Of a DNA stretch of 13,830 nucleotides, positions 1 through 7,463 are shown one piece after another. Both the position numbers and the translations under genes were made by a program. The number at the start of each line of letters is the position of its first letter. Position 1 is the first letter of the stretch. Source of the stretch: Paracoccaceae bacterium (lineage in GTDB: Bacteria; Pseudomonadota; Alphaproteobacteria; Rhodobacterales; Rhodobacteraceae); the NCBI GenBank assembly GCA_003561595.1, contig PWWF01000371.1, positions 1-13,830 of the forward strand, written 5' to 3'. A model generated the notes under the pieces. The model was not told where the DNA came from. It saw only the letters and a program-made list of their open reading frames with translations, and searched no databases.

Positions 1-1245
1 TCCCTGCAGCCGGACGCGACCCGCGCTCGCCTCGGTCAGGCCAAGGATGATGCGCGCCAGCGTGGACTTGCCGGACCCGCTTTCGCCCACCAGCGCCACG
101 GTCTCTCCCCGCCGCACGGTAAGCGAGACATCATCGACCGCGCGGATCTCTTTCTTCGGGCCGAACAGGCCTTCCTTGATGTGATAGATCTTGGTGATGC
201 TTTCGGCCTCGATCATCGGGGTGCCGGAGGCATCGGCCTTGGCGTCCGGCAAGGCGCGCGCCTCTGCCGCTTTTCCGCGCGCGCCATCGGGCAGGATGCA
301 GCGCGCCCAGTGCCCGTCAGTGCCGGTCTGCCGGGGCGGGCGGGCCGTCGTGCATTCAGGTTGCGCCAATGCGCAGCGGGGGGCAAAGACGCAGGCCCGG
401 GGCGGGGCCATCTGCGCCTCGACAATGCCGGGGATCGCGGCGAGCCGCTGGCGCGGCCCGTCGATGGTGGGAATGGCCCGCAGCAATGCGCCGGTATAGG
501 GGTGGCGCGGTTCGGCCAGCACTGACGCGGCGCGCCCTTCTTCCAGCAACTCGCCGCCATACATGACCGCCACACGGTCCGTGGTCTGTGCCACCACGGC
601 CAGATCATGCGAGATCAGGATCATCGCCATGCCGGTTTCGCGCCGCAACCCGGCCAGCAGGTCCATGATCTGCGCCTGCACAGTGACATCAAGCGCCGTT
701 GTCGGTTCGTCCGCGATCAGCAGATCCGGGTCCAGCATCAGCGCCATGGCGATCATCACGCGCTGGCGCTGCCCGCCCGATAGCTGATGCGGATACTGCC
801 CCATTCGGGCGGCGGGGTCGGGTATGCCCACACGGTCCAGCAATTCGACCGCGCGCTTGCGCGCCGCCGACTGGCCCAGCAGGCCCAGCCGCACGCTGGC
901 CTCGGTCATCTGCCGCCCGATGGTATAGACCGGGTTGAGCGAGGTCATCGGTTCCTGAAAGATCATGCCGATACGCGTGCCCTGCACGTTCTGCGCGAAT
1001 GCGCGATCCGGCATCGCGGTCAGGTCCTGCCCGTCCAGCCGCAGCGCATCGGTGCTGACCTGCGCGCCGCGCGGCAACAGCCGCATCAGCGCGAGCGCTG
1101 TCATCGACTTGCCGGACCCGCTTTCGCCGACGATGCCAAGCGCCTCGCCCCGGTTCAGCGAAAAGCTCATCTCATGGACCGCATACAGCCAGCCTGCGGG
1201 TACGGGCAGGCGTACGGTCAGCTTGTTGACCTCGATCAGTGCCAT
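1..1245 (-). CDS. Fused two-domain peptide-type ABC transporter ATPase (DppD-DppF fusion), 3' end outside window
   Basis: This protein would power the dipeptide/oligopeptide importer encoded just upstream, hydrolysing ATP at the cytoplasmic face of the permease pair. The frame is open from the ATG at 1245 to the left edge (about 415 residues seen). Domain 1 has Walker A GESGSGKS (Lys46), signature LSGGQ (155-159) and Walker B LLIADEP (Glu180). It is followed by the oligopeptide-transporter tail, [13 protein letters not shown] and a Cys cluster (Cys285, 291, 298, 316). A second ATPase domain starts near Met344, with its own Walker A GESGSGKS (Lys393); its signature and Walker B lie beyond the edge. 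Two domains in one chain resemble GsiA/YejF-type ATPases, where DppD and DppF are usually separate. The start overlaps the upstream permease stop by one base (TGATG), with a GAGGAG ribosome site 8 bases before. Family call is firm; the substrate is not known. Confidence 0.93.
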   Translation of the reverse strand, partial: MALIEVNKLTVRLPVPAGWLYAVHEMSFSLNRGEALGIVGESGSGKSMTALALMRLLPRGAQVSTDALRLDGQDLTAMPDRAFAQNVQGTRIGMIFQEPMTSLNPVYTIGRQMTEASVRLGLLGQSAARKRAVELLDRVGIPDPAARMGQYPHQLSGGQRQRVMIAMALMLDPDLLIADEPTTALDVTVQAQIMDLLAGLRRETGMAMILISHDLAVVAQTTDRVAVMYGGELLEEGRAASVLAEPRHPYTGALLRAIPTIDGPRQRLAAIPGIVEAQMAPPRACVFAPRCALAQPECTTARPPRQTGTDGHWARCILPDGARGKAAEARALPDAKADASGTPMIEAESITKIYHIKEGLFGPKKEIRAVDDVSLTVRRGETVALVGESGSGKSTLARIILGLTEASAGRVRLQG

Positions 1246-2162
1246 CAGCTCTTCTCCTCGGGTGAGGTGATGTCGCGCAGGCCGTCCCCCATCAGGTTCG
1301 CCCCGATGACAAGGATGAACAGCAATATCCCCGGCAACACGACCAGCCATGGGCGGAAGAACATGGCGTCCTTGCCCTCGGCGATCATCAGACCCCAGCT
1401 CGGGATCGGTGCCTGAATGCCGACGCCCAGAAAGCTGAGCGCGGATTCCGCCAGGATCGCGACGCCGACCTCGAAGGTGAAGATCACGATGATCTTGGAG
1501 CTGAGGTTCGGCAGAATCTCGTGCCAGATGATCTGGCGCGGCGTGGCGCCCGAGGCGCGGGCCGCCGCGACATAATCCAGCCCCTTGATATGCTGGGTCG
1601 CGGACCTTGTGACGACCATGAAATAGGTCCAGCCCAGCACACCGATAATGCCGATGACCACGAACAGCGACGGGCCGATGAAGAACACAAGCGCCATGGC
1701 CAGCAACAGCCCCGGCAGCGCCAGTTGCGCGGTCAGCACGAAGCTGGCGGCATGGTCGATCCAGCCACCGAAATACCCCGCCAGAACCCCCAGCGTCACC
1801 CCGATGATCAGCCCGACCGTCGCCGCCCCCAGACCAATGGTGATCGATACACGGGTGCCATGGATCAGACGGCTGAGATAATCGCGCCCGACCTGATCGG
1901 TGCCCAGCAGATAGGTCCAGTTGCCCCCTTCGACCCAGACGGGTGGCAACAGGCGGTTGGACAGCGATTGCTGGAACGGATCATGCGGGGCCAGAAACGG
2001 GGCAAAGATCGCCACCAGGATCAGCATGACAAGGATGCCTGCGCCCACCTGAAAGCCCCGATGTGTCCATGCGCGGGCGCGGGCCAGTTGGCCGGGGCTT
2101 GGCGGCAGGTCCTGTGCCGCGCTCTCGGTGGCGGGGGGCGTTCTTTGTGTCGTCTCGCTCAT
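1245..2162 (-). CDS. DppC-type peptide ABC transporter permease
   Basis: Inner-membrane permease subunit of a dipeptide/oligopeptide/nickel-type ABC importer, 305 residues, which is normal for DppC/OppC. It has the long hydrophilic cytoplasmic N-terminus typical of the C-type subunit (about residues 1-37), a first membrane segment at about 38-58, and the family marker LGTDQVGRDYLSRLIHGTR (86-104). Several more hydrophobic segments follow, as does the EAA loop that docks the ATPase (about 197-219, with AARASG and HEILPN). The start at 2162 overlaps the upstream permease stop as ATGA. A GAGGA ribosome site lies about 10 bases upstream. The stop overlaps the ATPase start by one base, so the three genes are probably translationally coupled. 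Nothing appears missing. The substrate cannot be read from a permease sequence. Confidence 0.95.
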   Translation of the reverse strand: MSETTQRTPPATESAAQDLPPSPGQLARARAWTHRGFQVGAGILVMLILVAIFAPFLAPHDPFQQSLSNRLLPPVWVEGGNWTYLLGTDQVGRDYLSRLIHGTRVSITIGLGAATVGLIIGVTLGVLAGYFGGWIDHAASFVLTAQLALPGLLLAMALVFFIGPSLFVVIGIIGVLGWTYFMVVTRSATQHIKGLDYVAAARASGATPRQIIWHEILPNLSSKIIVIFTFEVGVAILAESALSFLGVGIQAPIPSWGLMIAEGKDAMFFRPWLVVLPGILLFILVIGANLMGDGLRDITSPEEKS

Positions 2163-3076
2163 CCGATCCGTATCCTCGGGTCAAGCGCTGCGTTCAGGAT
2201 ATCGGCCAGCAGATTCATGGCCACAAAGACCAGCGCGAAAATGAAGATCAGTATCTGCACTGTGGGGATATCGGCGCCGAGAATGGATTGCAGCGCCAGC
2301 CGTCCCAGCCCGTTGATGGCAAAGACGCTTTCGGTAATGACGGAGCCGCCGACCTTGTGGCCAAGCTGCACCGCCAGCACCGACACCACGGGCAGAAGCG
2401 CATTGCGCAGCGCGTGGCGGGTCAGCAGCGACTGGCCACGGAACCCCTTGGACCGCGCCGTGCGGATATAGTCCGAGCCCATCACCTCGATCAGCCCGGT
2501 CCGCATGAGCCGCATCACCGGGGGCACCGATGATGCCCCCAGCACGAAAGCGGGCAGCACGAAATGGCGCCATGTCTGATCGCCCGAGACAGGAAAGATC
2601 GGAAAGATCACGGCCAGCAGGATGATCAGGATCAGCCCCAGCCAGAAATTCGGAATTGCCTGCGCCGAGACGGCAACCCACAGCGCGAAGCGGTCGATCC
2701 AGGTGTTGCGGTTCAGCGCCGCCAGTGCGCCCAGCGGGATGGCGATGGCGATGGTCACGAAGAGCGCCGAGAACGCCAGCGTCAGGGTCGTGCCGACGCG
2801 TTCCGCGACCAGGCTCGCGACGGGTCGGTTCCAGTAATAGCTGACGCCGAAATCACCGCGCAGCACGCCCAGTAGCCAGTCGCCATAGCGCACCCAGACC
2901 GGACGATCGAGGCCGAAGCGCTGGCGGATCTGTTCCACCACCTCGGGATCGGCATCTTCGCCCGCGATGGCATAGGCCGGATCGGTCGCGATATTCAGCA
3001 GGACAAAGGCCGCAAGCGACACGGTGATTGCCACGGCGATGGCCAGTGCGGCGCGTTGTGCGATGTAGTTCAGCAT
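2159..3076 (-). CDS. DppB-type peptide ABC transporter permease
   Basis: Partner inner-membrane permease of the same importer, 305 residues. It begins with the short cytoplasmic N-terminus and immediate membrane segment (about 8-30) of B-type subunits. The periplasmic loop carries RQRFGLDRPVWVRYGDWLLG (51-70) and the EAA loop lies at about 202-229 (YIRTARSKGF, then HALRNALLP). The conserved ESVFAINGLG (249-258) and the terminal LDPRIRIG are present. I place the start at the ATG at 3076; a GTG directly before it (3079) is also possible. A GAGGA motif lies 9 bases before the ATG and 6 before the GTG. The 3' end overlaps the DppC start by four bases (ATGA). A 100-base gap with two hairpins separates it from the binding-protein gene, consistent with lower expression than the binding protein (inference). 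Confidence 0.94.
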   Translation of the reverse strand: MLNYIAQRAALAIAVAITVSLAAFVLLNIATDPAYAIAGEDADPEVVEQIRQRFGLDRPVWVRYGDWLLGVLRGDFGVSYYWNRPVASLVAERVGTTLTLAFSALFVTIAIAIPLGALAALNRNTWIDRFALWVAVSAQAIPNFWLGLILIILLAVIFPIFPVSGDQTWRHFVLPAFVLGASSVPPVMRLMRTGLIEVMGSDYIRTARSKGFRGQSLLTRHALRNALLPVVSVLAVQLGHKVGGSVITESVFAINGLGRLALQSILGADIPTVQILIFIFALVFVAMNLLADILNAALDPRIRIG

Positions 3077-3095
3077 CACTCTGGGTCCTCGTCTG

Positions 3096-3115
3096 GCCGC
3101 TGATTGCGCAGCGGC
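3096..3115 (-). promoter_or_regulatory. Perfect 7-bp hairpin just upstream of the DppB ribosome site
   Basis: Arms GCCGCTG (3096-3102) and CAGCGGC (3109-3115) are perfect reverse complements around a 6-base loop. In the minus-strand transcript this is the second of two tandem hairpins between the binding-protein stop and the permease start, and it ends a few bases before the GAGGA ribosome site. No U-run follows. It may stabilise the processed 3' end or tune permease translation; function is inferred. Confidence 0.5.
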
Positions 3116-3122
3116 GCCAAGA

Positions 3123-3150
3123 GGGTCCGGCAGGCCATGCTGCCGGACCC
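3123..3150 (-). promoter_or_regulatory. Perfect 11-bp hairpin downstream of the binding-protein gene
   Basis: Arms GGGTCCGGCAG (3123-3133) and CTGCCGGACCC (3140-3150) pair perfectly around a 6-base loop. In the transcript it sits 26 bases after the binding-protein stop. The base sequence after it is TCTTGGC, not a U-run, so it does not look like a classical intrinsic terminator. An attenuator or 3'-end stabiliser that lets the binding protein be made in excess of the permeases fits its place; similar intergenic structures are known in other importer operons. Confidence 0.6.
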
Positions 3151-3176
3151 CGGGTCATCCGATAGGCCCGCGCTGC

Positions 3177-4709
3177 CTAGCGCCAGCGGGCGTTCTGAAG
3201 CCGCGGCACGCCGTCATTGTCCATCGGAAATTCCAGATCAGAGGTCACCAGATAATTGGCCGAATAGCTGACCAGCGGCACCCAATAGGCTTCTTCCGCG
3301 ATACGGGTGATGGCGTTGCGGTAATATTCTTCGCGCGCATCCTGATCGGCGGTCGCTTCGGCATTCATCACCCATTCGACCACCTCGGCATCGCCCGACA
3401 GATGCCGGTCGCTGGTATCCGAGAAATGGACACGGGCAATCAACGCCGTATCAGCCACACCACTGGACCCCCAGGTGCCGATATAGGCCGGGATTTCCTG
3501 CGATGCCCGCGCCTGGTTCAATGTCTCGAGCTGGACATAGCGCAGATTGATATTGATGCCGATGGCTTCCAGATCGGACATCACCGCTTCGGCCTTGGGC
3601 CGCTCGCGATAGGCCCAGAGATCGAGGTCAAAGCCATCAGGATAGCCTGCCTCGGCCAGCAACTCGCGTCCGCGCTCCGGGTCATACTCATAGCGCATCA
3701 CATCCTGCAGACAGCCGAACTGCACCGGGTGACAGGCCGTATGGATCCCCTCGGACGCACCGCCGCCCATCAGGAATTCGGCGATTTCATCACGGTTGAT
3801 GGCGTGGTTCATGGCGCGGCGCACACGCAGATCGGTCAGCGGGCCATCTTCTTCCACGATCCCGGCTGCATCGAGCACGATGAAGGACACCCGCAGATCA
3901 GGACCGGCCAGATGGTCGATACCCGGACGCATGCCGACATTCTGCGCCACATCCAGCGGAACATTGAACATCCAGTTGATGCCGCCCGCCATGATCTCGG
4001 CCTGCTGCGTGCCCATGTCGGGGATGTTGCGCACCACGACATTTTCAATCTCGGACGGGGTGCCGAAATAGTCGTCAAAGCGTTCCAGCACCAGTTCCAC
4101 ACCCGGGGTAAAGCTGGCGACCCGGTAGGGACCAACGCCCACCAGATCGGTCGCCATGGCGTCGAAATCAGGCTCTTCGCCCTGATGATAGGTGCCATCC
4201 TTGCGCAGCGGCACGCGCTGCGCCATGTCGCGGATGATCAGCGGGTTGATCGCGCGCAGATGGAACCGCACCGAATGATCCCCCGTCACCTCGGCCCGGT
4301 CCAGCCAGCGGCTGATCAGCGACTGGGCATGCGATTCCGAGCCCTCGTCGATGATCCAGTTATAGGTATAGGCCACATCTTCGGCGGTCAGGGGCGTGCC
4401 GTCATGGAACTGCACGTCATCGCGCAATTCGACATCAATCGTCATCTCATCCACGAATTCATAGGACAGCGCCACCGATGGCTCCACCTCCTGCGTTTCG
4501 GGATTCATGGTGAACAGCCGCGCGTCGGTCATCTTGGCAAGGATGATGTATTCGCGCCTTGTGGTATAGAGATAGTCGAGGTTCAGGATTTCGCCCGCCA
4601 TTGCGGCGCGCAGCGTGTCATCCTCTGGTCCGGCGGCTGCGCCGGGGCCAAATGCCAGCCCTGCTGCCAGCAAGGCGGGGCCGAGGGCGTGATGATATCT
4701 TCTAGTCAT
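3177..4709 (-). CDS. Extracellular solute-binding protein, family 5 (peptide-type ABC transporter)
   Basis: Periplasmic binding protein that would deliver substrate to the downstream permease pair, 510 residues, normal for SBP_bac_5. The N-terminus MTRRYHHALG is followed by a hydrophobic segment and a likely signal peptidase I site after AAA (about residue 26). There is no lipobox cysteine, so it should be soluble in the periplasm. The family signature is clear at about 95-119 (LRDDVQFHDGTPLTAEDVAY). The mature body continues to NARWR at the C-terminus without interruption. The start at 4709 was chosen because GGAGGAG lies directly before it and a signal peptide starts there. The frame stays open to 4943, but that extension is not signal-peptide-like and crosses the AT-rich promoter region. 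Family members bind peptides, opines, nickel, glutathione or sugars; the ligand here is unknown. Confidence 0.95.
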   Translation of the reverse strand: MTRRYHHALGPALLAAGLAFGPGAAAGPEDDTLRAAMAGEILNLDYLYTTRREYIILAKMTDARLFTMNPETQEVEPSVALSYEFVDEMTIDVELRDDVQFHDGTPLTAEDVAYTYNWIIDEGSESHAQSLISRWLDRAEVTGDHSVRFHLRAINPLIIRDMAQRVPLRKDGTYHQGEEPDFDAMATDLVGVGPYRVASFTPGVELVLERFDDYFGTPSEIENVVVRNIPDMGTQQAEIMAGGINWMFNVPLDVAQNVGMRPGIDHLAGPDLRVSFIVLDAAGIVEEDGPLTDLRVRRAMNHAINRDEIAEFLMGGGASEGIHTACHPVQFGCLQDVMRYEYDPERGRELLAEAGYPDGFDLDLWAYRERPKAEAVMSDLEAIGININLRYVQLETLNQARASQEIPAYIGTWGSSGVADTALIARVHFSDTSDRHLSGDAEVVEWVMNAEATADQDAREEYYRNAITRIAEEAYWVPLVSYSANYLVTSDLEFPMDNDGVPRLQNARWR

Positions 4710-4805
4710 GGTCTCCTCCCATATTCGTGACGCAAAGGTTACCAAGGAAAGACATCTCGAATAATCACAATAATTGCTCTGACTGTTGATATTTTCGGGA
4801 CGATC
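4710..4805. promoter_or_regulatory. AT-rich divergent promoter region between binding protein and dehydrogenase
   Basis: These 96 bases lie between divergently transcribed genes and are distinctly AT-richer than the flanks, especially 4760-4795. Within it, AATAAT occurs twice in direct repeat 9 bases apart (4760-4765 and 4769-4774). A short odd palindrome, CAATAATTG, spans 4768-4776. For the plus strand, AATAAT at 4760 is a 5/6 match to a -10 box; the only nearby -35-like sequence (TTACCA, 4739-4744) has a short 15-base spacing. The repeats could be an operator for a regulator not encoded in this window. That promoters lie here follows from gene arrangement; the exact boxes are uncertain. Confidence 0.5.
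4713..4720 (-). promoter_or_regulatory. Strong ribosome binding site of the solute-binding protein
   Basis: On the minus strand the bases read GGGAGGAG, then ACC, then the ATG at 4709. This near-perfect anti-16S match with good spacing decides the start of the binding protein and suggests strong translation. Confidence 0.8.
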
Positions 4806-6145
4806 ATGGCGACAGATGCCCCCGCACAGAATAGACGCGGCCCGACGGCACACGATGTTGCCGCCGGGCAGATTGATCTGCGTTCTTTCCGGCAGCGCCG
4901 TACCCATGCCGCGCGGGCCGATCTGATGATGCGCTGGTATCATCTGATCCTGGAAAACGCCGGGGATCTGGCGCAGATCCTGACTGCCGAACAGGCCAAA
5001 CCCCTGTCCGAAGCGCGCGGCGAAGTGGCCTATGGCGCCAGCTTCGTGCGCTGGTTCGCCGAAGAGGCACGGCGCATCAATGGCAAGATCATCCCCTCGC
5101 CCGTGGCCTGCAAGAAGATCTTTGCGATGAAGGAACCGGTGGGCGTGTGCGCGATCATCACACCGTGGAACTTCCCCATCGCGATGATCACGCGCAAGGT
5201 CGCGCCGGGGCTGGCGGCGGCTGCACGATGGTCATCAAACCGTCGGATTTCACGCCCTGTTCGGCAATTGCGCTGGCGGTTCTGGCCGAACGTGCGGGCA
5301 TTCCGGCAGGCGTGCTGAACATCCTGACCGGCAAGCCCGAAGCGATTGGCGCGGAACTGACTGCAAGCCCGGTGGTTCGCAAGCTCAGCTTCACCGGGGC
5401 AACCCGCGTTGGCGCGCTTCTGGCGGAACAATGCGCACCGACCCTCAAGCGCCTCAGCCTGGAACTGGGCGGCACCGCGCCTTTCGTGGTCTTTGACGAT
5501 GCCGATCTTGATGCCACGGTCGAAGGCGCGATGCAGTCGAAATTCCGCAATGGTGGGCAAACCTGCGTCTGTGCCAACCGGATCATGGTGCAATCGGGCA
5601 TCCATGACGCCTTTGTCGCCGCACTGGCCGCGCGGGTCGATGCATTGCAGGTGGGTGCCGGGACGGGGCAGGGGGTCGATATCGGCCCGATGATCAATAC
5701 CGCCACCAACGACAAGGTCAGCGCACATGTCGCCGATGCACTGGCGCAGGGCGCGACCCGTGAAACCCGCACGCGCGATCTGGCCGCGCATTATGCCGAC
5801 CCGGTGGTGCTGTCGGGCGCGACAACCGCCATGCGGCTCGCATCCGAGGAAACCTTTGGCCCGGTCGCGCCGATCTTCCGCTTCGACACCGAGGCCGAGG
5901 CGCTGGCGCTGGCCAATGGCACGCCCTTCGGCCTTGCTGCCTATTTCTATACCGCCGACATTGCCCGCGCCTTCCGCTTCAGCGAGGGGCTGGGATTCGG
6001 GATGGTCGGGCTGAATACCGGCATTCTCAGCAACGAAGTGGCGCCCTTTGGCGGCGTCAAGGTATCGGGGCTGGGGCGCGAAGGCGCGCAGGAAGGGATC
6101 GAGGAATACCTGGAGACCAAGGCGCTGCATTTCGGCGGGCTGTGA
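4806..6145 (+). pseudogene. Succinate-semialdehyde dehydrogenase-like aldehyde dehydrogenase, frameshifted and N-terminally short
   Basis: An NAD(P)-dependent aldehyde dehydrogenase of the GabD type, which would oxidise succinic semialdehyde or a similar omega-aldehyde to the acid. The first frame (4806-5219, 138 residues) holds [15 protein letters not shown] (110-124) and ends at LAA. The match then resumes in another frame at 5222 with [12 protein letters not shown]. It carries LSFTGATRVG, LELGG, the catalytic-Cys motif GQTCVCANR, EETFGPVAP and APFGGVKVSGLGREG to the stop at 6145. Family members read LAAGCTMV here, so one G is missing at 5220/5221. The repaired protein would have about 446 residues against about 482 in E. 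coli GabD, the shortfall lying at the N-terminus. The ribosome site is weak. It is either a real pseudogene or a sequence error in a G-rich stretch. SSADH specificity is by resemblance only. Confidence 0.85.
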
Positions 6146-6151
6146 CGCAGT

Positions 6152-6176
6152 GGCTGGTGGGCGCCGCTCACCAGCC
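6152..6176. terminator. Shared hairpin between convergent genes
   Basis: GGCTGGTG (6152-6159) and CACCAGCC (6169-6176) are perfect 8-base reverse complements around a GC-rich 9-base loop. It lies between the stop of the plus-strand dehydrogenase (6145) and the 3' end of the minus-strand PLP enzyme, whose last codons form one arm. The convergent position suggests a bidirectional terminator, but neither side has a U-run, so it would be weak or factor-assisted. Confidence 0.5.
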
Positions 6177-7286
6177 GCCAAAACGCGGCCAGGTCTGCAG
6201 CGCACCGCCCGCTGCGGGCAGCACATGATAGCGGCCATGCTGCGCGGCAGTGGCGCAGGCATGGTTGGGCAGGATGCGCAACTGCGTTCCCACTGGCAGA
6301 TCGGGCGCGGTGCCGCCCGTGCCGGGGCGCAGGGCGATGATGCCATGTTCCTGATTGGCGCTGCTCACGATCAGATCGGGCAGGGGGCGGCCCGCCGCAT
6401 CACAGACCAGACCATACCCCTGATCCACAGCCTGAGCGGCGGTGCCCCGATCACGCGACATCGCCATCCAGCCTGCATCGACCAATGTCCAGCCGCGCGC
6501 GGGCTGGTGGCCGATCACCGTGGTCAGCACCGACAGCGCTATGTCATCCACATCGCAGACGCCGATCCCGGCCATGACCAGATCGAAGAACATGTAGACC
6601 CCGGCGCGCAGCTCGGTCACGCCGGACAGATCACGCGCGGCATGTGCCGTGGGGGTGGACCCCACGCTGACCACATCGCAGGGCAATCCGGCGGCGCGCA
6701 AGGTCTCGGCCGCCGCAACAGCCGCCGCGCGTTCGCGTTCGGCGAACTCGGCATGGGCGTCACGCCCGCTGACATTGTAGCTTTCGCCCGCATGAGTCAT
6801 CACCCCGCGCAGCACCCCCGCCTGATGCAGGATGCCCCCGATCGCAGTCAGCGCCGCATCATCGGGCGCGACTCCGCCGCGATGTCCGTCGCTGTCAATC
6901 TCGATCAGGGCGGGCACGCCCGCGCGCGCTACGGCATCGGCCTGCACGGCATTGTCCAGGATCACGGTCAGATCGCAGCCGCGCGCGCGCAATGCGGCCA
7001 CACGCTTCAGCTTGTTCGGCGCGATACCCACGGCATAGAGGATGTCGGCATAGCCCGCGTCGAAAAACACCTCTGCCTCGGCCAGCGTGGACACGGTGAC
7101 CGGCCCCGGCACCCCGCCCGAAAGCCGCTGCGCAACCTCTGCCGATTTCGCGGTCTTCAGATGCGGGCGCAGGGAGACGTTCAGGGCCTGCGCATGCGCT
7201 GACAGGCGGTGGATATTGCGCAGCATGCGCGCCTCATCCAGAACAAGCGACGGGGTTGGCAGGGCGGCAAGATCAGGCGGCGGCAT
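6168..7286 (-). CDS. D-threonine aldolase / D-serine dehydratase-family PLP enzyme (alanine racemase-type fold)
   Basis: A fold-type III PLP enzyme of 372 residues. Relatives cleave D-threonine or D-3-hydroxyaspartate to an aldehyde plus glycine, or dehydrate D-serine or D-threo-3-hydroxyaspartate. The N-terminal barrel has the PLP lysine in RPHLKTAKS (Lys44), then IEIDSDGHRGGV (128-139), GSTPT (209-213) and ELRAGVYMFFD (225-235). The C-terminal domain has DAGWMAMSRDRG (270-281), SSANQEHG (308-315) and the metal-site signature LPNHACATAAQHGRYHV with His342 and Cys344. Relatives I recall usually read KTHK or KMHK where this has KTAK. It follows the dgcN-like gene after 177 bases on the same strand, so it may be co-transcribed or have its own promoter. 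Its role with D-amino acids fits the dgc context, but aldolase versus dehydratase cannot be decided here. Confidence 0.9.
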   Translation of the reverse strand: MPPPDLAALPTPSLVLDEARMLRNIHRLSAHAQALNVSLRPHLKTAKSAEVAQRLSGGVPGPVTVSTLAEAEVFFDAGYADILYAVGIAPNKLKRVAALRARGCDLTVILDNAVQADAVARAGVPALIEIDSDGHRGGVAPDDAALTAIGGILHQAGVLRGVMTHAGESYNVSGRDAHAEFAERERAAAVAAAETLRAAGLPCDVVSVGSTPTAHAARDLSGVTELRAGVYMFFDLVMAGIGVCDVDDIALSVLTTVIGHQPARGWTLVDAGWMAMSRDRGTAAQAVDQGYGLVCDAAGRPLPDLIVSSANQEHGIIALRPGTGGTAPDLPVGTQLRILPNHACATAAQHGRYHVLPAAGGALQTWPRFGGW

Positions 7287-7319
7287 TCGTGTTCTCTGAA
7301 TTTTGCTGGTGTTTCACGC

Positions 7320-7348
7320 AGCATAGGGCATTTGCGGGTGGGTATCCA
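7320..7348 (-). promoter_or_regulatory. Tentative sigma-70-like promoter for the PLP enzyme gene
   Basis: In the 177-base gap (7287-7463) the minus strand reads TGGATA (7348-7343), 17 bases, then TATGCT (7325-7320), each a 4/6 match to the -35 and -10 consensus. A start about 7 bases downstream would give a leader of about 25-30 bases with AGAGAA before the ATG at 7286. The rest of the gap shows one weak inverted repeat (CGATCC 7401-7406, GGATCG 7420-7425) and no convincing coding region. Matches this weak are common by chance. Confidence 0.25.
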
Positions 7349-7463
7349 CGCGACAGGGCTGGTTCTCTCCTGGCACCGAGTTGACCACCCGCCAGAACAA
7401 CGATCCCCGGATGCGTGCCGGATCGCGAGATCGTGCAGTCACGAAGGTAAGCCGCAGGCCCGG

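Noticed and set aside
3402..4730. Plus-strand open frame of about 442 codons opposite the solute-binding protein
   Set aside because: His- and Ile-rich composition without domains; the minus strand encodes a complete family 5 binding protein.
4710..4943. Longer start for the solute-binding protein, up to 4943
   Set aside because: The extension crosses the AT-rich divergent region and the dehydrogenase start and would bury the signal peptide. The GGAGGAG site places the start at 4709.
5210..5230. Programmed ribosomal frameshift in the dehydrogenase
   Set aside because: There is no slippery heptamer or plausible stimulatory structure at the site, and no aldehyde dehydrogenase is known to use one. 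A deletion or sequence error is simpler.
5030..6346. Minus-strand open frame of about 438 codons opposite the dehydrogenase
   Set aside because: It has no recognisable motifs and crosses the convergent junction into the neighbouring gene. The plus strand carries clear aldehyde dehydrogenase motifs.
7401..7425. Inverted repeat CGATCC/GGATCG as a terminator after the dgcN-like gene
   Set aside because: Only 6-bp arms with a 13-base spacer and no U-run; too weak to call.
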